Part shown: one piece after another, positions 26,766-36,670 of the stretch | Layout of the letters: each line of letters begins with the position of its first letter | Position numbering within the stretch: position 1 is the stretch's first letter | Assembly (NCBI GenBank): GCA_945865365.1 | Contig: CAMBDL010000001.1 | Coordinates: forward strand, 1-64,000 | DNA from: Streptomyces griseus | GTDB taxonomy: Bacteria > Actinomycetota > Actinomycetes > Nanopelagicales > Nanopelagicaceae | Direction of reading: 5' to 3' | DNA: 64,000 bases | The notes under the pieces: generated by a model | Seen by the model: the letters and a program-made list of their open reading frames with translations, nothing else | Told to the model about the DNA's origin: nothing | The model's database searches: none | Translations under genes and position numbers: made by a program

Positions 26766-28120
26766 TCGTTAGAGATAAATACGTTTTTCACTTCAGTAAA
26801 TGAATCCAAAGCATCTGGTCCTAGCTCGCGACCAAGACCTGATTGCTTAAAACCACCAAAGGGGGTCCAGAAGCGCACCGATGAATTTGAGTTCACTGAT
26901 AGCGCACCAGTGTCAACTCCACGAGAAACTCGCAGCGCACGGCCAATATCACGCGTCCAAATCGATCCCGACAAGCCATACTCGCTGTCATTAGCCATCA
27001 AAATCGCATCTGCTTCATCGTCAAAGGTCATCACAGATACAACTGGTCCAAAAATCTCTTCACGCCATGAGCGAGCAGAAGTATTTTTTGGTAGCAACAC
27101 AGTTGGCGCCATCCAATAGCCAGGACCGGTTGGTGCGCTTCCCTTAAATGCAATCGGTTCATCCAAGAAAGATTCAACTGCATCAAACTGTTTCTTAGAA
27201 ATCAGTGGCCCCATATCGGCGGTTGCAAGATTAGGATCTTCACAACGAAACTTCTTGACCGCAACTTCAAAGTGCTCCATGAAAGTGTCGAAGGCCGATT
27301 TCTGTACCAAAATACGTGAACGTGCACAGCAATCCTGACCAGCGTTATCAAAGACTGCACCAGGTGCAGCAGCTGCAGCTTTAGCGATATCTGCATCGGC
27401 AAAGATGATGTTAGAGCTCTTGCCACCAAGTTCAAGGGTTAAACGCTTCACTTGATCGGCGCAGCCGACCATAATCTGCTTACCGACTGCAGTTGAACCA
27501 GTAAAAACAACTTTGCGGACTAGGGGATGAGTGACAAATCGATTTCCAACGACGCTTCCCTTACCAGGCAATACATTGAAAACACCTTCTGGGATTCCAG
27601 CAAGTAAGGCCAACTCACCCAAACGAATCGCAGTCAAAGGTGTGTATTCAGCGGGCTTTAATACAACGGTATTTCCTGCAGCTAAGGCTGGCGCAAAACC
27701 CCAGGCTGCAATTGGCATGGGAAAGTTCCAGGGAACGATAATTCCAATCACACCTAGCGGTTCTTTGAAAGTTATATCAACGCCACCCGGAACTGGAATT
27801 TGGCGACCAAATAGGCGTTCAGGAGCGGCTGCGTAGTACATCAACGTATTAGCTACGTTATCGGCCTCCCATAGGGCATTGCCCCGTGTATGACCAGAGT
27901 TAGTTATTTCAAGTTGTGCAAGCTCTTCACGGTGTTCAGTAACAATGTGTGAAAAACTGCGCAATAGCCGTGCACGCTCACCAGGTGCAATCGTACGCCA
28001 GGTGTGAAAAGCCTTATCTGCGCGTGCAATCGCATCATCTGTAGCGGCAAGATCTAAATGCGCAACATTTTTGACGATCTCTTCGGTGGCAGGGTTGATG
28101 ACATCATATGAAGTTGGCAC
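26762..28120 (-). CDS. NAD(P)-dependent aldehyde dehydrogenase
   Basis: 452-aa ALDH-superfamily enzyme. Catalytic Cys264 (GQDCC) lies 34 residues after the general base Glu230 (LELGGK), the canonical spacing; PWNFP (130-134), the Rossmann FTGSTAVGK (207-214) and EIFGPVVSV are also present. GTG start, 6 bp after the stop of the glutamine-synthetase-like gene, so the two are co-transcribed. In the Puu pathway the corresponding enzyme (PuuC) oxidises gamma-glutamyl-aminobutyraldehyde; the substrate here is inferred from context. Confidence 0.92.
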   Translation of the reverse strand: MPTSYDVINPATEEIVKNVAHLDLAATDDAIARADKAFHTWRTIAPGERARLLRSFSHIVTEHREELAQLEITNSGHTRGNALWEADNVANTLMYYAAAPERLFGRQIPVPGGVDITFKEPLGVIGIIVPWNFPMPIAAWGFAPALAAGNTVVLKPAEYTPLTAIRLGELALLAGIPEGVFNVLPGKGSVVGNRFVTHPLVRKVVFTGSTAVGKQIMVGCADQVKRLTLELGGKSSNIIFADADIAKAAAAAPGAVFDNAGQDCCARSRILVQKSAFDTFMEHFEVAVKKFRCEDPNLATADMGPLISKKQFDAVESFLDEPIAFKGSAPTGPGYWMAPTVLLPKNTSARSWREEIFGPVVSVMTFDDEADAILMANDSEYGLSGSIWTRDIGRALRVSRGVDTGALSVNSNSSVRFWTPFGGFKQSGLGRELGPDALDSFTEVKNVFISND

Positions 28121-28126
28121 GTTGAA

Positions 28127-29485
28127 TTAAAACCTCTCGAAGTTTCTAAATAGTTCCCAGTCGGTGACAGCTTTGCCGAATGCGGCGATTTCTATTTTTG
28201 CCATATTTGCATAATGTGCTTGTACTTCTGCACCAAAAACATCCTTCACCCACGCACTGTTTTCCCATAGCTCTAACGCCTCTGGCATCGATGATGGAAT
28301 ACGTGCAGAGTCTGAAGCGTATGCATTGCCTTCAAAAGCTGGCTCCAATACCATTTTATTTTTAATTCCATCGAGGCCTGCTGCAATAATTCCAGATACT
28401 GCAAGGTATGGATTGACGTCGCCGCCTGCCACACGGTTTTCGAGTCGCAGTGATGGACCATGTCCAACAAGGCGCAAAGCGCATGTGCGATTATCGCGGC
28501 CCCAACGAATAGCGGTAGGTGCAAATGAACCAGGTACATAGCGCTTATACGAGTTGATATTTGGAGCAAAGAGAAGTGCAAGCTCGTGCAAGTGCGCAAT
28601 CTGCCCAGCTATAAATTGGCGACCTAGGTCGCTCATTCCATGCTCTTTATCTTTCTCATCGGTCATGACCATGGAGCCATCTAGGCCACGGAAAGATAAG
28701 TGAATGTGAGATGAGTTTCCCTCTTTTTCATTTGGCTTAGCCATAAAGGTCAACGCATAGCCATCTTGCGATGCGATCTCTTTGGCACCATTTTTATAAA
28801 TAACGTGATTATCACAGTTTGAGAGCGCATCGGAGTATTTAAAGGCAATCTCATGTTGACCAAAGTTACATTCACCTTTAACCGATTCAACGGTCATGCC
28901 AGCCTTTGCCATCGATAAGCGAATACGTCGCAGAAGTGGCTCGATCCGTGAACCTCCCATAATTGAATAATCCACGTTGTATTGATTGACCGGGATTAAA
29001 TTCTTGTAGCCCTTATCCCACGCCTCTTCATATGTATCTTTATAGACGACGAACTCAAGTTCGGTTCCGCACATCGCCTCCATGCCGGCATCATTGAGGG
29101 CTTTAACCTGTTTTCTCAGAATTTGACGGGGAGAGGCAACGACATCGGTGTGATCTAGCCACTGGACGTCGGCTAGAACTAAGACAGCCCCTGGCTGCCA
29201 ATCGATTAAGCGCAACGTGCTCATATCTGGCACCAAGGCAAAGTCGCTATAACCACGCTCCCACGATGACATCTCATATCCATCAACTGTGTTCATATCA
29301 ACATCGACAGCTAGTAGATAGTTGCAGCCCTCAGTGCCGTGCTTGAGCACCTCATCTATAAAGAACTGACCGTGAATACGTTTACCAGTGAGTCGACCCT
29401 GCATATCGGTCATTGCAACGACAACGGTGTCTATTGAACCGTCTGCCACACCCACTTTTAACGCTTCAATCGACATTGATTTCAT
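28127..29485 (-). CDS. Glutamine-synthetase-like gamma-glutamylamine ligase (PuuA/GlnA3/GlnA4-like)
   Basis: 452-aa GS-fold ligase. Active-site segments: ELEFVVY (first metal glutamate, about residue 142), GECNFGQHEI, HIHLSF, and the arginine-rich APTAIRWGRDNRTCALRLVG near 328-347. Sequence flavour and neighbours (permease, aldehyde dehydrogenase, amidotransferase) favour gamma-glutamylation of a polyamine or other amine over ordinary glutamine synthesis. The NLYDLP adenylylation motif of GSI-beta is absent. A TACCAT -10 lies 6 nt upstream of the ATG. It could still have some glutamine synthetase activity. Confidence 0.82.
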   Translation of the reverse strand: MKSMSIEALKVGVADGSIDTVVVAMTDMQGRLTGKRIHGQFFIDEVLKHGTEGCNYLLAVDVDMNTVDGYEMSSWERGYSDFALVPDMSTLRLIDWQPGAVLVLADVQWLDHTDVVASPRQILRKQVKALNDAGMEAMCGTELEFVVYKDTYEEAWDKGYKNLIPVNQYNVDYSIMGGSRIEPLLRRIRLSMAKAGMTVESVKGECNFGQHEIAFKYSDALSNCDNHVIYKNGAKEIASQDGYALTFMAKPNEKEGNSSHIHLSFRGLDGSMVMTDEKDKEHGMSDLGRQFIAGQIAHLHELALLFAPNINSYKRYVPGSFAPTAIRWGRDNRTCALRLVGHGPSLRLENRVAGGDVNPYLAVSGIIAAGLDGIKNKMVLEPAFEGNAYASDSARIPSSMPEALELWENSAWVKDVFGAEVQAHYANMAKIEIAAFGKAVTDWELFRNFERF

Positions 29486-29491
29486 AAGGCG

Positions 29492-29497
29492 ATGGTA
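29492..29497 (-). promoter_or_regulatory. Leaderless-type -10 (TACCAT) of the GS-like gene
   Basis: Minus-strand TANNNT hexamer, 6 nt before the ATG at 29485. Confidence 0.55.
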
Positions 29498-29526
29498 TCG
29501 AGTTGGGCTTAGAAAATCTACAAAGA

Positions 29527-29558
29527 GTAACCCCCGCCACTTACATGACGGGGGTTAC
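29527..29558 (-). terminator. GC-rich hairpin between permease and GS-like gene
   Basis: Perfect 10-bp arms (29527-29536 and 29549-29558) around a 12-nt loop. It lies 16 bp after the permease stop and 42-73 bp upstream of the GS-like gene start. On the minus strand only a weak T-rich stretch (TCTTTG) follows. A terminator or processing hairpin for the permease transcript is most likely; an operator for the downstream gene is the alternative. Confidence 0.6.
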
Positions 29559-29574
29559 GAGTGTTACTTCTCTT

Positions 29575-31122
29575 TTATGAGTTTATGTTGCTTCGTGGTC
29601 CTGTAAACCACTTCTTTGCTGACATTTGCCACCAGACCCAAAGAATAACTAATGCACCACCAGTGATGATCGGTGCGTAGTTAACTGCAGTCCAGGTAAA
29701 GCCTTCATTACCTGGTGTTCCAGCTGGTGAGAATGGCAAGATAAAGTAGATAGAGATGACTGCAATCTCAGCAACTGCTACTCGACACATCCACTTATAA
29801 CGTGCACCAAGTGTCCACGCTCCAGCCTTAAATGAATCTCCAGCCTTCAGACGTAGATAAATTGGAATCAAGAATGCGAGATACAAAGAAATTACACAGA
29901 CCGATACAACTGCATAGAAGGCAGTAGGTGCACCTGTTGGACTCTTCCATAAAGCTGGCAGAGTGAGCACGATTCCAGCTAATGATGAGGCTAGAACTGC
30001 GTTCAGTGGAACCTGGTGCTTATTAACTTTCTTCCAAAGTTTTCCTCCGGGAACAGCGCCGTCGCGTGAGAATGCATACATCATGCGAGAACATGATGTT
30101 AAGCAGGCAGTCACACAGAAGATCTGACCTGCAGTTGTAATAATCATCACAACTTTAAATGCAACTCCTCCGCCAAGTGCGCTGTAGAGAACAGCAATAA
30201 CAGATCCTCCACCAAATGGATTCACGGCGGGGTCAAATGAGCTAATCATGTCTACCTTTGTTGCCGCAAAGAGGAATGCCATCAAGAGGATGTATCCACC
30301 GATTGCTGAGTAGAAAATCGACTTCCAGATTCCCTTTGCTGCGTTGATATGAGCATTGTGAGTTTCTTCTGACAAGTGAGCAGATGCATCAAAGCCAGTA
30401 ATTGTGTACTGCGTTAGCAAGAAACCTAGAGGCAGAACATATAGCCAGTATGAGTTATCGCTAAAGCCAGAGCTATTGATCTTAGTTGTAAACATCCAAG
30501 AAAGACTCTGATGCTCTGAAGGTACAAATAGAAGGATTCCGATAACAATAAGTGCACCAAATACATGCCACCACACAGAGATATTGTTAAACAGGGACAG
30601 TAATTGTCCGCTGTAGATATTTATGAGTGTCACGAAGGCAATAATCATTAGGAACAGGACGAACTGTTGCTTAATGTAATCTCCACCCATGAAGCTAGTG
30701 GCATAACTTGGCCACTGAGCGCCAAGAATTACATTCAGGAAGCTTGCTGCGCCATAACCAACCGAGGCCGTTACTGATACAAGGCCAATTAAATTAAGCC
30801 AACCAGTAAAGAAACCGGCTTTTGGCCCACCTAACTTTGCAGCCCACCAATAAATTCCACCTGATGTGGGATAGGCAGATGCCAGCTCTGACATACAAAA
30901 ACCGATAATAAGGATAAATAACGAGATGACCGGCCAGCCGATCGAGATGGCTACAGGGCCACCGTTGTTCCATGCCTGGGCGAAGGTAGTGAAACAGCCC
31001 GCCAGAATTGAGATGATTGAAAATGAGATTGCGAAGTTTGAGAAACCAGACCAACTGCGGTTTAGCTCTTGTTTATAGCCAAGCTCTGCTAAACGTTTTT
31101 CGTCGTCATTTGTGATTGCCAA
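29575..31122 (-). CDS. APC-superfamily amino acid/amine permease
   Basis: 515-aa transporter with about 12 hydrophobic segments. N-terminal RLAELGYKQEL precedes the first helix, and the loop motif GFDASAHLSEET (about residues 205-217) is typical of the ACT/GABA-choline permease branch. The TTG at 31122 is chosen because a perfect AAGGAGG ribosome-binding site (31131-31137) lies 8 nt upstream; a GTG at 31164 has no such support. Probable importer of the amine or amino acid processed by the downstream GS-like ligase and aldehyde dehydrogenase; substrate unknown. Confidence 0.9.
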   Translation of the reverse strand: MAITNDDEKRLAELGYKQELNRSWSGFSNFAISFSIISILAGCFTTFAQAWNNGGPVAISIGWPVISLFILIIGFCMSELASAYPTSGGIYWWAAKLGGPKAGFFTGWLNLIGLVSVTASVGYGAASFLNVILGAQWPSYATSFMGGDYIKQQFVLFLMIIAFVTLINIYSGQLLSLFNNISVWWHVFGALIVIGILLFVPSEHQSLSWMFTTKINSSGFSDNSYWLYVLPLGFLLTQYTITGFDASAHLSEETHNAHINAAKGIWKSIFYSAIGGYILLMAFLFAATKVDMISSFDPAVNPFGGGSVIAVLYSALGGGVAFKVVMIITTAGQIFCVTACLTSCSRMMYAFSRDGAVPGGKLWKKVNKHQVPLNAVLASSLAGIVLTLPALWKSPTGAPTAFYAVVSVCVISLYLAFLIPIYLRLKAGDSFKAGAWTLGARYKWMCRVAVAEIAVISIYFILPFSPAGTPGNEGFTWTAVNYAPIITGGALVILWVWWQMSAKKWFTGPRSNINS

Positions 31123-31199
31123 GATGTACTCCTCCTTGAGACTCTGGGGTAACCTTTCTACCACATAGTGTGACTTAAGCGACAGGGGTTTGACTCAGA

Positions 31200-31940
31200 A
31201 TGTGCCGATTAATGGGCTACGTGTCGCCGTCTAAAACCTCATTTCCAGCGCTCGTGGGGGATGAATTTTCTGAATTTGTCGCTTTATCCTCGGTGCATTG
31301 CGACGGCTGGGGCTTATCGACAATCGATAAATCAGGGGCACATACAGTTCTTGAGCGAAAAGTTGAGGCAGCGGCAAGTAGTGCCAGCTTTGATTCAACA
31401 GTGGCTAGCAATACAGCTGATGGAGCGCTTCTGCACTTACGGTGGGCAACTAAAGGTTTATCAATTAATGAGAACAACACGCACCCATTTATGTGTGGGG
31501 ATTATTCATTTATTCATAATGGGTCGATTTTTCCGCCCGATGCAATTGCTCCCTATATAGATCCAAAGTTTTCCAAACTCATCGTGGGTGACGGTGATAG
31601 CGAACAATATTTCTATTTAGTATTAACAGAGATTGAAAAGCATGGATTGATACCTGGAATTAAGTCAGCGCTGTCTATCATTAAAACTCATGGGGAGACG
31701 ACAAGTCTTAACTGTATGATTATGAACCGTGAATTTTTCGTAACCGTCAGCGAGCACAACACACTAAGAAAGCCAGACTGGGCACCCGATGATTACTATG
31801 AGATTAAATACTTACCTACTCCTGAAGGCGTCCTGTTCGCCTCAAGTGGCTGGAATCAACCTGGTTGGTCGACGTTGGATAATCACCACGCCGCCATTGT
31901 GAACCGTTCAACCTTTGAGATAGAAGTTATTGCTCTCTAA
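31200..31940 (+). CDS. Class II glutamine amidotransferase (EgtC/YafJ-like)
   Basis: 246-aa Ntn hydrolase. The product begins MCRLMGY, so Cys2 becomes the N-terminal nucleophile after Met removal. Conserved HLRWAT, NTHPF and HNGS segments (about residues 81-107) and DSEQYFY form the glutaminase-like pocket. Stand-alone proteins of this family hydrolyse gamma-glutamyl bonds; EgtC does so in ergothioneine synthesis. No other ergothioneine genes are nearby. Divergent from the permease with a 77-bp intergenic region, so it may belong to the gamma-glutamyl cluster. Confidence 0.87.
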   Translation: MCRLMGYVSPSKTSFPALVGDEFSEFVALSSVHCDGWGLSTIDKSGAHTVLERKVEAAASSASFDSTVASNTADGALLHLRWATKGLSINENNTHPFMCGDYSFIHNGSIFPPDAIAPYIDPKFSKLIVGDGDSEQYFYLVLTEIEKHGLIPGIKSALSIIKTHGETTSLNCMIMNREFFVTVSEHNTLRKPDWAPDDYYEIKYLPTPEGVLFASSGWNQPGWSTLDNHHAAIVNRSTFEIEVIAL

Positions 31941-31949
31941 ATAAGGCCC

Positions 31950-31955
31950 TACGAT
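31950..31955 (+). promoter_or_regulatory. Leaderless-type -10 (TACGAT) of miaB
   Basis: TANNNT hexamer ending 6 nt before the miaB ATG at 31962, in a 21-bp gap. Confidence 0.6.
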
Positions 31956-31961
31956 TAGCCC

Positions 31962-33383
31962 ATGACGCGCACTTACACAGTCCAGACCTATGGCTGTCAG
32001 ATGAATGTGCACGACTCTGAACGAATCGCAGGCTTGTTAGATGAAGCTGGTTACATTCCAGCACCTGAAGGCGTTCAAGCCGATATTGTCGTTTTTAATA
32101 CGTGTGCGGTGCGAGAAAATGCCGATAACAAGCTGTATGGAAATTTGAGTTTCCTAGCACCGATCAAGAAGGCAAATCCACTCATGCAAATTGCCGTTGG
32201 CGGATGCCTAGCCCAAAAAGATCAGGCCATAATTCTGAAAAAAGCTCCATACGTCGATGTTGTCTTTGGAACTCACAATGTTGGTTCACTTCCAGTTTTA
32301 TTAGAACGGGCACGAATAGAGGAAGAGTCACAGATCGAAATTCTCGAATCTCTCGAACATTTTCCATCGACTTTGCCAGCACGTCGACTATCAGCCTTTT
32401 CTTCCTGGGTTTCAGTTTCAGTTGGATGTAATAACACCTGCACATTTTGCATCGTGCCAACGCTTCGGGGAATTGAAAAGGATCGACCAGCTGCAGACAT
32501 CCTTGCAGAAGTGCGGGCCCTTGTAGATCAAGGTGTTATCGAAATTACTCTCCTTGGCCAGAACGTTAACGCCTATGGTGTTGACTTCAATGATCGAAGC
32601 GCATTTGCTAATTTGCTGCGCGAATGTGGAAAAGTAGATGGATTAGAGCGTGTTCGCTTTATGTCGCCTCACCCGCGTGATTTCACGGACGACGTTATTG
32701 ATGCAATGGCGCAAACTCCAAATGTTATGCCGCATTTACATATGCCATTGCAGTCGGGCTCAAACGCCATTTTGCAAACCATGCGCCGTTCATATAGAAC
32801 AGATAGATACTTAGGAATTCTTGATCGCGTTCGAAAAGCTATGCCACATGCATCTATAACCACCGACATCATCGTGGGTTTTCCGGGTGAGACTGAGGCG
32901 GATTTTCAAGCGACGTTAGATCTGTGTTCGCAAGCCCGTTTTGCTGCGGCATACACCTACCAGTACTCGATTCGCCCAGGTACCCCTGCTGCAACAATGC
33001 CTAATCAAGTACCTGCAGAGATCGTGGGGGAGCGTTATACCCGCCTGCACAATCACCAACAGGAGATCTCATTATCAGTTAATAAAGAAGCTATTGGTAA
33101 GCAATTTAAAGTGCTGGTGGGCGACTATGAAGGCCGTCGCGATGAAGCGCAAGCAAGACTTACTGGACGCAGCGAAGATTTTCGTCTTGTGCACTTTGAC
33201 AATGCCGCATTGGCTCGCCCAGGTGATGAGGTAGAGGTAACTATCACCGATGCATCAGCACATTATTTAATCGGTACGCCGGGCACCGTTCGGGCAACGC
33301 GCGGAGGAGACTCACATGAGGCGCGAACTAAAGAGTCTGAGGCTAAGTTAACAATGCTTGGAATCCCGACAGTTAAGCGATGA
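31962..33383 (+). CDS. miaB: tRNA-2-methylthio-N6-dimethylallyladenosine synthase
   Basis: 473-aa radical-SAM methylthiotransferase acting on A37 of tRNAs. It has the N-terminal UPF0004 domain with its cluster cysteines (first in YGCQMN near residue 11, second in NTCAVRENA near 47), the radical-SAM motif CNNTCTFC near residue 158 and a C-terminal TRAM domain (about 375-445). The stop overlaps the miaA start by ATGA, so the two enzymes of ms2i6A synthesis are coupled. Confidence 0.97.
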   Translation: MTRTYTVQTYGCQMNVHDSERIAGLLDEAGYIPAPEGVQADIVVFNTCAVRENADNKLYGNLSFLAPIKKANPLMQIAVGGCLAQKDQAIILKKAPYVDVVFGTHNVGSLPVLLERARIEEESQIEILESLEHFPSTLPARRLSAFSSWVSVSVGCNNTCTFCIVPTLRGIEKDRPAADILAEVRALVDQGVIEITLLGQNVNAYGVDFNDRSAFANLLRECGKVDGLERVRFMSPHPRDFTDDVIDAMAQTPNVMPHLHMPLQSGSNAILQTMRRSYRTDRYLGILDRVRKAMPHASITTDIIVGFPGETEADFQATLDLCSQARFAAAYTYQYSIRPGTPAATMPNQVPAEIVGERYTRLHNHQQEISLSVNKEAIGKQFKVLVGDYEGRRDEAQARLTGRSEDFRLVHFDNAALARPGDEVEVTITDASAHYLIGTPGTVRATRGGDSHEARTKESEAKLTMLGIPTVKR

Positions 33384-34285
33384 GCATTTTAGTTATATGT
33401 GGAGCTACAGCTACCGGTAAGAGTGATTTAGCAATATCACTTGCCCAGCACTTTGATGGAGAGATTATTAATGCCGACTCAATGCAGATCTATCGTGGAA
33501 TGGATATTGGTACAGCCAAATTAACTGTGGAAGAGCGCCAAGGAGTTCGGCATCATTTGTTAGATGTTTTAGATGTTACTCAAGACTCAACCGTGGCTTG
33601 GTACCAAGAAAGTGCTCGCCAAGTGATCGATGAGATTGAATCTCGTGGAAAACGCCCAATAATTGTCGGTGGTACTGGACTCTATATTAAATCGATTCTT
33701 GACGAACTCAACTTCCCAGATACTGATCCTCATACCCGCAAATCGCTAGAGCTAGAATTAGAAAAAATTGGCCTTGATGCCATGTATGAACGACTACAAA
33801 AATTAGATCCGGCTGCCGGAATAGCTATTGATAGAGCTAATGCTCGCCGAGTTATTCGCGCCCTTGAGGTAATTGCAATAACTGGTAAACCATTCACCGC
33901 AAATTTACCGCGCGAAGAAAGCACCCGGTATCCCGATGCCCGCCAATTTGGATTAGTGATGGACCGGGAGAGTTTAGATATGCGTATAAGTGCACGGGTT
34001 GATCTGATGTGGGAACAAGGCTTTGTTTCTGAAGTTCAGTCGCTATTAAACGCTGGAATCACAGAGGCTCGAACGGCGCAATTAGCGTTGGGTTACTCAC
34101 AGATTATTGCTTTTCTTGATGGACGCATGACGCAAGATGAGGCACGCGAAGACACTAAGCGCGCAACAGGGCAGTATGCGCGCCGACAAGAGACGTGGTT
34201 CTCACGTGATGCGCGCATCACATGGATTTCTCCGGTACAACCTCGATTTGAGACGGTACTAAAACATCTAGAGAAGATAAACTGA
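33380..34285 (+). CDS. miaA: tRNA dimethylallyltransferase
   Basis: 301 aa. P-loop [11 protein letters not shown] (about residues 8-18), catalytic region [19 protein letters not shown] (about 34-52) and [11 protein letters not shown] near 97. Adds the isopentenyl group to A37, giving the substrate for MiaB. dapF follows after 5 bp, and a TAAACT hexamer that overlaps the miaA stop could drive it separately. Confidence 0.97.
   Translation: MSILVICGATATGKSDLAISLAQHFDGEIINADSMQIYRGMDIGTAKLTVEERQGVRHHLLDVLDVTQDSTVAWYQESARQVIDEIESRGKRPIIVGGTGLYIKSILDELNFPDTDPHTRKSLELELEKIGLDAMYERLQKLDPAAGIAIDRANARRVIRALEVIAITGKPFTANLPREESTRYPDARQFGLVMDRESLDMRISARVDLMWEQGFVSEVQSLLNAGITEARTAQLALGYSQIIAFLDGRMTQDEAREDTKRATGQYARRQETWFSRDARITWISPVQPRFETVLKHLEKIN
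34278..34283 (+). promoter_or_regulatory. Leaderless-type -10 (TAAACT) of dapF
   Basis: TANNNT hexamer inside the last codons of miaA, ending 7 nt before the dapF ATG at 34291. Confidence 0.45.
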
Positions 34286-34290
34286 AGACA

Positions 34291-35088
34291 ATGATTGCAA
34301 CGTATGGACACGGCACTGAAAATGACTTCGTGCTTGTCTTTGACCCAGAGGATATGCACTCGATTACTACTGCCCAGACTGCGGCTATTTGCGATCGAGC
34401 TAAGGGTGTCGGCGCCGATGGCTTGATTCGAATAGTAAAACGCGATGGTAAATGGTTTATGGATTATCGCAATGCCGATGGTTCTCTCGCCGAAATGTGC
34501 GGTAATGGAATCCGCGTTATGGCACGCTACTTAGTAGAGCGTGGGCATCAACCTGAAGGTATTTTTGCGATAAATACGCGAGATGGTATGAAGCATCTGC
34601 GTGTGCCCATGTCTGGAGATATCTCAGTAAACATGGGACAAGTCAGCGATGAGGGCGAAGCAATCACTGCTGCAACAAATGGACATATTTGGAATGGCTA
34701 TAACATCAGTGTTGGAAATCCTCATGCCGTTGTTTTTGTCGATGACATGAGTGAAGTCGGCCCCATGAATGAACCACCCGTCGTTCGTCCTCGCGATTTA
34801 TATCCTGAAGGCGTCAATGTTGAGTTTGCACAAGTAACTGGCGATCGCGAGATATCAATGCGGGTTTATGAGCGCGGCAGTGGCGAAACGCGCTCGTGCG
34901 GAACCGGCACCTGCGCTGTAGCACTCGCTGCAGTTTTACATTTCAAAGAACGCCTACCTTCAACATGGATTATCAATCCACCAGGCGGACGACTTGAAGT
35001 ATCAATCGATGGGCATTCAAATGCAACGCTTATCGGTCCTGCCGTTCTTATCAAAGATGTAGATATCACGGAGTTTTTAGTTGCCTAA
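34291..35088 (+). CDS. dapF: Diaminopimelate epimerase
   Basis: Converts LL- to meso-diaminopimelate for peptidoglycan and lysine. The two catalytic cysteines are in MCGNGIRV (about residues 69-76) and SCGTGTCA (about 203-210). The 265-aa length is normal. It overlaps hflX by 8 bp. The miaA-dapF-hflX order is common in actinobacteria. A meso-DAP cell wall follows from the enzyme. Confidence 0.96.
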   Translation: MIATYGHGTENDFVLVFDPEDMHSITTAQTAAICDRAKGVGADGLIRIVKRDGKWFMDYRNADGSLAEMCGNGIRVMARYLVERGHQPEGIFAINTRDGMKHLRVPMSGDISVNMGQVSDEGEAITAATNGHIWNGYNISVGNPHAVVFVDDMSEVGPMNEPPVVRPRDLYPEGVNVEFAQVTGDREISMRVYERGSGETRSCGTGTCAVALAAVLHFKERLPSTWIINPPGGRLEVSIDGHSNATLIGPAVLIKDVDITEFLVA

Positions 35089-36547
35089 CAATTTACCGGG
35101 AGATGAATTCGAAGCTTTAATGCGCGAGAGCGCACGGGTGGCTGCTGAATATGATTCGGGCGAGATTGATGAGTTAGTTGATCCAACACTGGAGTTATCA
35201 GAGCGCCATGCACTGCGCCGTGTTAGAGGATTTTCTACCGAACTTCAAGATATCTCAGAGGCTGAGTATCGACAGTTACAACTCGAGCGCGTGGTGTTAG
35301 TTGGCGTGTGGACTGAAGGAACATCGTTGATGGCTGAAAACTCTTTAGCTGAACTTAAAGCCTTGGCAGAGACTGCAGGGTCGGAAGTCTTAGAGGGGTT
35401 AATTCAGCGACGCGATAAACCAGATCCAGCTACCTATATTGGCTCTGGAAAAGTTGCAGAGCTTCGACAAGTAGTTATTGCAACTGGCGCCGATACTGTT
35501 ATTTGCGATGGTGAACTTTCACCTTCGCAACTTCGCCAGTTAGAAGAAAAAGTAAAAGTAAAGGTTGTAGATAGAACTGCTTTGATTCTCGACATATTTG
35601 CGCAGCATGCCAAGAGTAAAGAGGGCAAGGCTCAAGTTGAGTTAGCGCAAATTGCATATCTACTCCCACGTTTGCGCGGTTGGGGTGATTCCTTATCTCG
35701 TCAGGTCGGAGGACGAGCTGCAGGTGGCGCTGGTATTGGTGGTCGTGGTCCGGGTGAAACTAAGATTGAAACCGATAGGCGCCGTATTCGCGACAAGATG
35801 GCAAAACTACGTCGTGAAATCGCTGAGATGAAAGTGTCGCGAGATACTAAACGCCAAGAGCGCAAACGATTTAATATTCCATCAGTTGCAATCGCGGGGT
35901 ATACCAATGCGGGCAAGTCATCACTTCTTAATCGCCTGACAGATGCCGGAGTTTTAGTTGAAAACGCACTCTTTGCAACACTCGATCCAACGGTTCGCAA
36001 ATCATCAACAAGTGATGGACGTGTGTACACGCTCACTGACACCGTTGGATTTGTTCGCCACTTACCGCATCAATTAATCGACGCCTTTAAATCAACCTTG
36101 GAGGAAGTAGCTGGCGCAGATGTCATAGTCCACGTCGTCGATGGATCACACTCAGATCCCTTTGAACAAATTCGTGCAGTACGCGAAGTCATCACTGACA
36201 TTGGTGGTGGAGACATCCCTGAAATAATCGCCATTAATAAGGTTGATATTGCCGATCCCCAGACGGTGATGGAGATATTGCGTAGAGAGCCCAATAGCTT
36301 TGCCTTTTCAGTGCGCACAGGCTTTGGAGTAGCAGCCCTTGTTCAGGCAATTGAAAGTTCGCTGCCACGTCCCAGCGTTGAAATTAAAACCATCATCGCC
36401 TACAACCGTGGAGATCTAGTTCACGCTATCCATGAGCATGGTGAGATCTTCTCAGAGGAGTATGTGGCAGAGGGCACAGCGATACATGCCCGAGTTGACG
36501 GGGCGTTAGCTCAAGCGATAGAAATCGCCCAGGTGAGGGGGGAATAA
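35081..36547 (+). CDS. hflX: GTPase HflX
   Basis: 488-aa ribosome-associated GTPase involved in rescue of stalled ribosomes. N-terminal HflX domain (QVELAQIAYLLPRLRGWG near residues 187-204, GGRGPGETKIETDRRRI near 219-235) and G domain: G1 GYTNAGKSS near 275, DTVGF near 326, NKVD near 387. TTG start inside the dapF 3' end. About 35 N-terminal residues precede the conserved part. Confidence 0.95.
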   Translation: MPNNLPGDEFEALMRESARVAAEYDSGEIDELVDPTLELSERHALRRVRGFSTELQDISEAEYRQLQLERVVLVGVWTEGTSLMAENSLAELKALAETAGSEVLEGLIQRRDKPDPATYIGSGKVAELRQVVIATGADTVICDGELSPSQLRQLEEKVKVKVVDRTALILDIFAQHAKSKEGKAQVELAQIAYLLPRLRGWGDSLSRQVGGRAAGGAGIGGRGPGETKIETDRRRIRDKMAKLRREIAEMKVSRDTKRQERKRFNIPSVAIAGYTNAGKSSLLNRLTDAGVLVENALFATLDPTVRKSSTSDGRVYTLTDTVGFVRHLPHQLIDAFKSTLEEVAGADVIVHVVDGSHSDPFEQIRAVREVITDIGGGDIPEIIAINKVDIADPQTVMEILRREPNSFAFSVRTGFGVAALVQAIESSLPRPSVEIKTIIAYNRGDLVHAIHEHGEIFSEEYVAEGTAIHARVDGALAQAIEIAQVRGE

Positions 36548-36670
36548 CCCCGACACGCCGCAGGTTATAACACCTAGTGCGCCTGCAATAGGCCATGATG
36601 CGCCCGCAGGGCAAGAAATAGCTCGGCACATAGATATAAGAGACTAGTTAAAAGAGAAGAGGTGAGAGCA
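36548..36670 (+). promoter_or_regulatory. hflX-DUF4193 intergenic region
   Basis: 122 bp with no hairpin terminator. Contains two imperfect copies of TGCGCCTGCA about 20 bp apart, and a TATAAG at about 36636-36641 that could be the -10 of the DUF4193 gene. A purine-rich GAGGTGAG stretch before the GTG at 36671 is a likely ribosome-binding site. Confidence 0.35.

Noticed and set aside
31123-31164. GTG 31164 as the start of the APC permease
   Set aside because: It lacks a ribosome-binding site, whereas TTG 31122 has a perfect AAGGAGG at 8 nt and gives the usual N-terminus.
31123-31199. GTAAC-like pentamer in the permease/amidotransferase spacer as a second GlnR operator
   Set aside because: Only one pentamer fits; the following positions at 11-bp steps do not match GaAAc or gTnAc.
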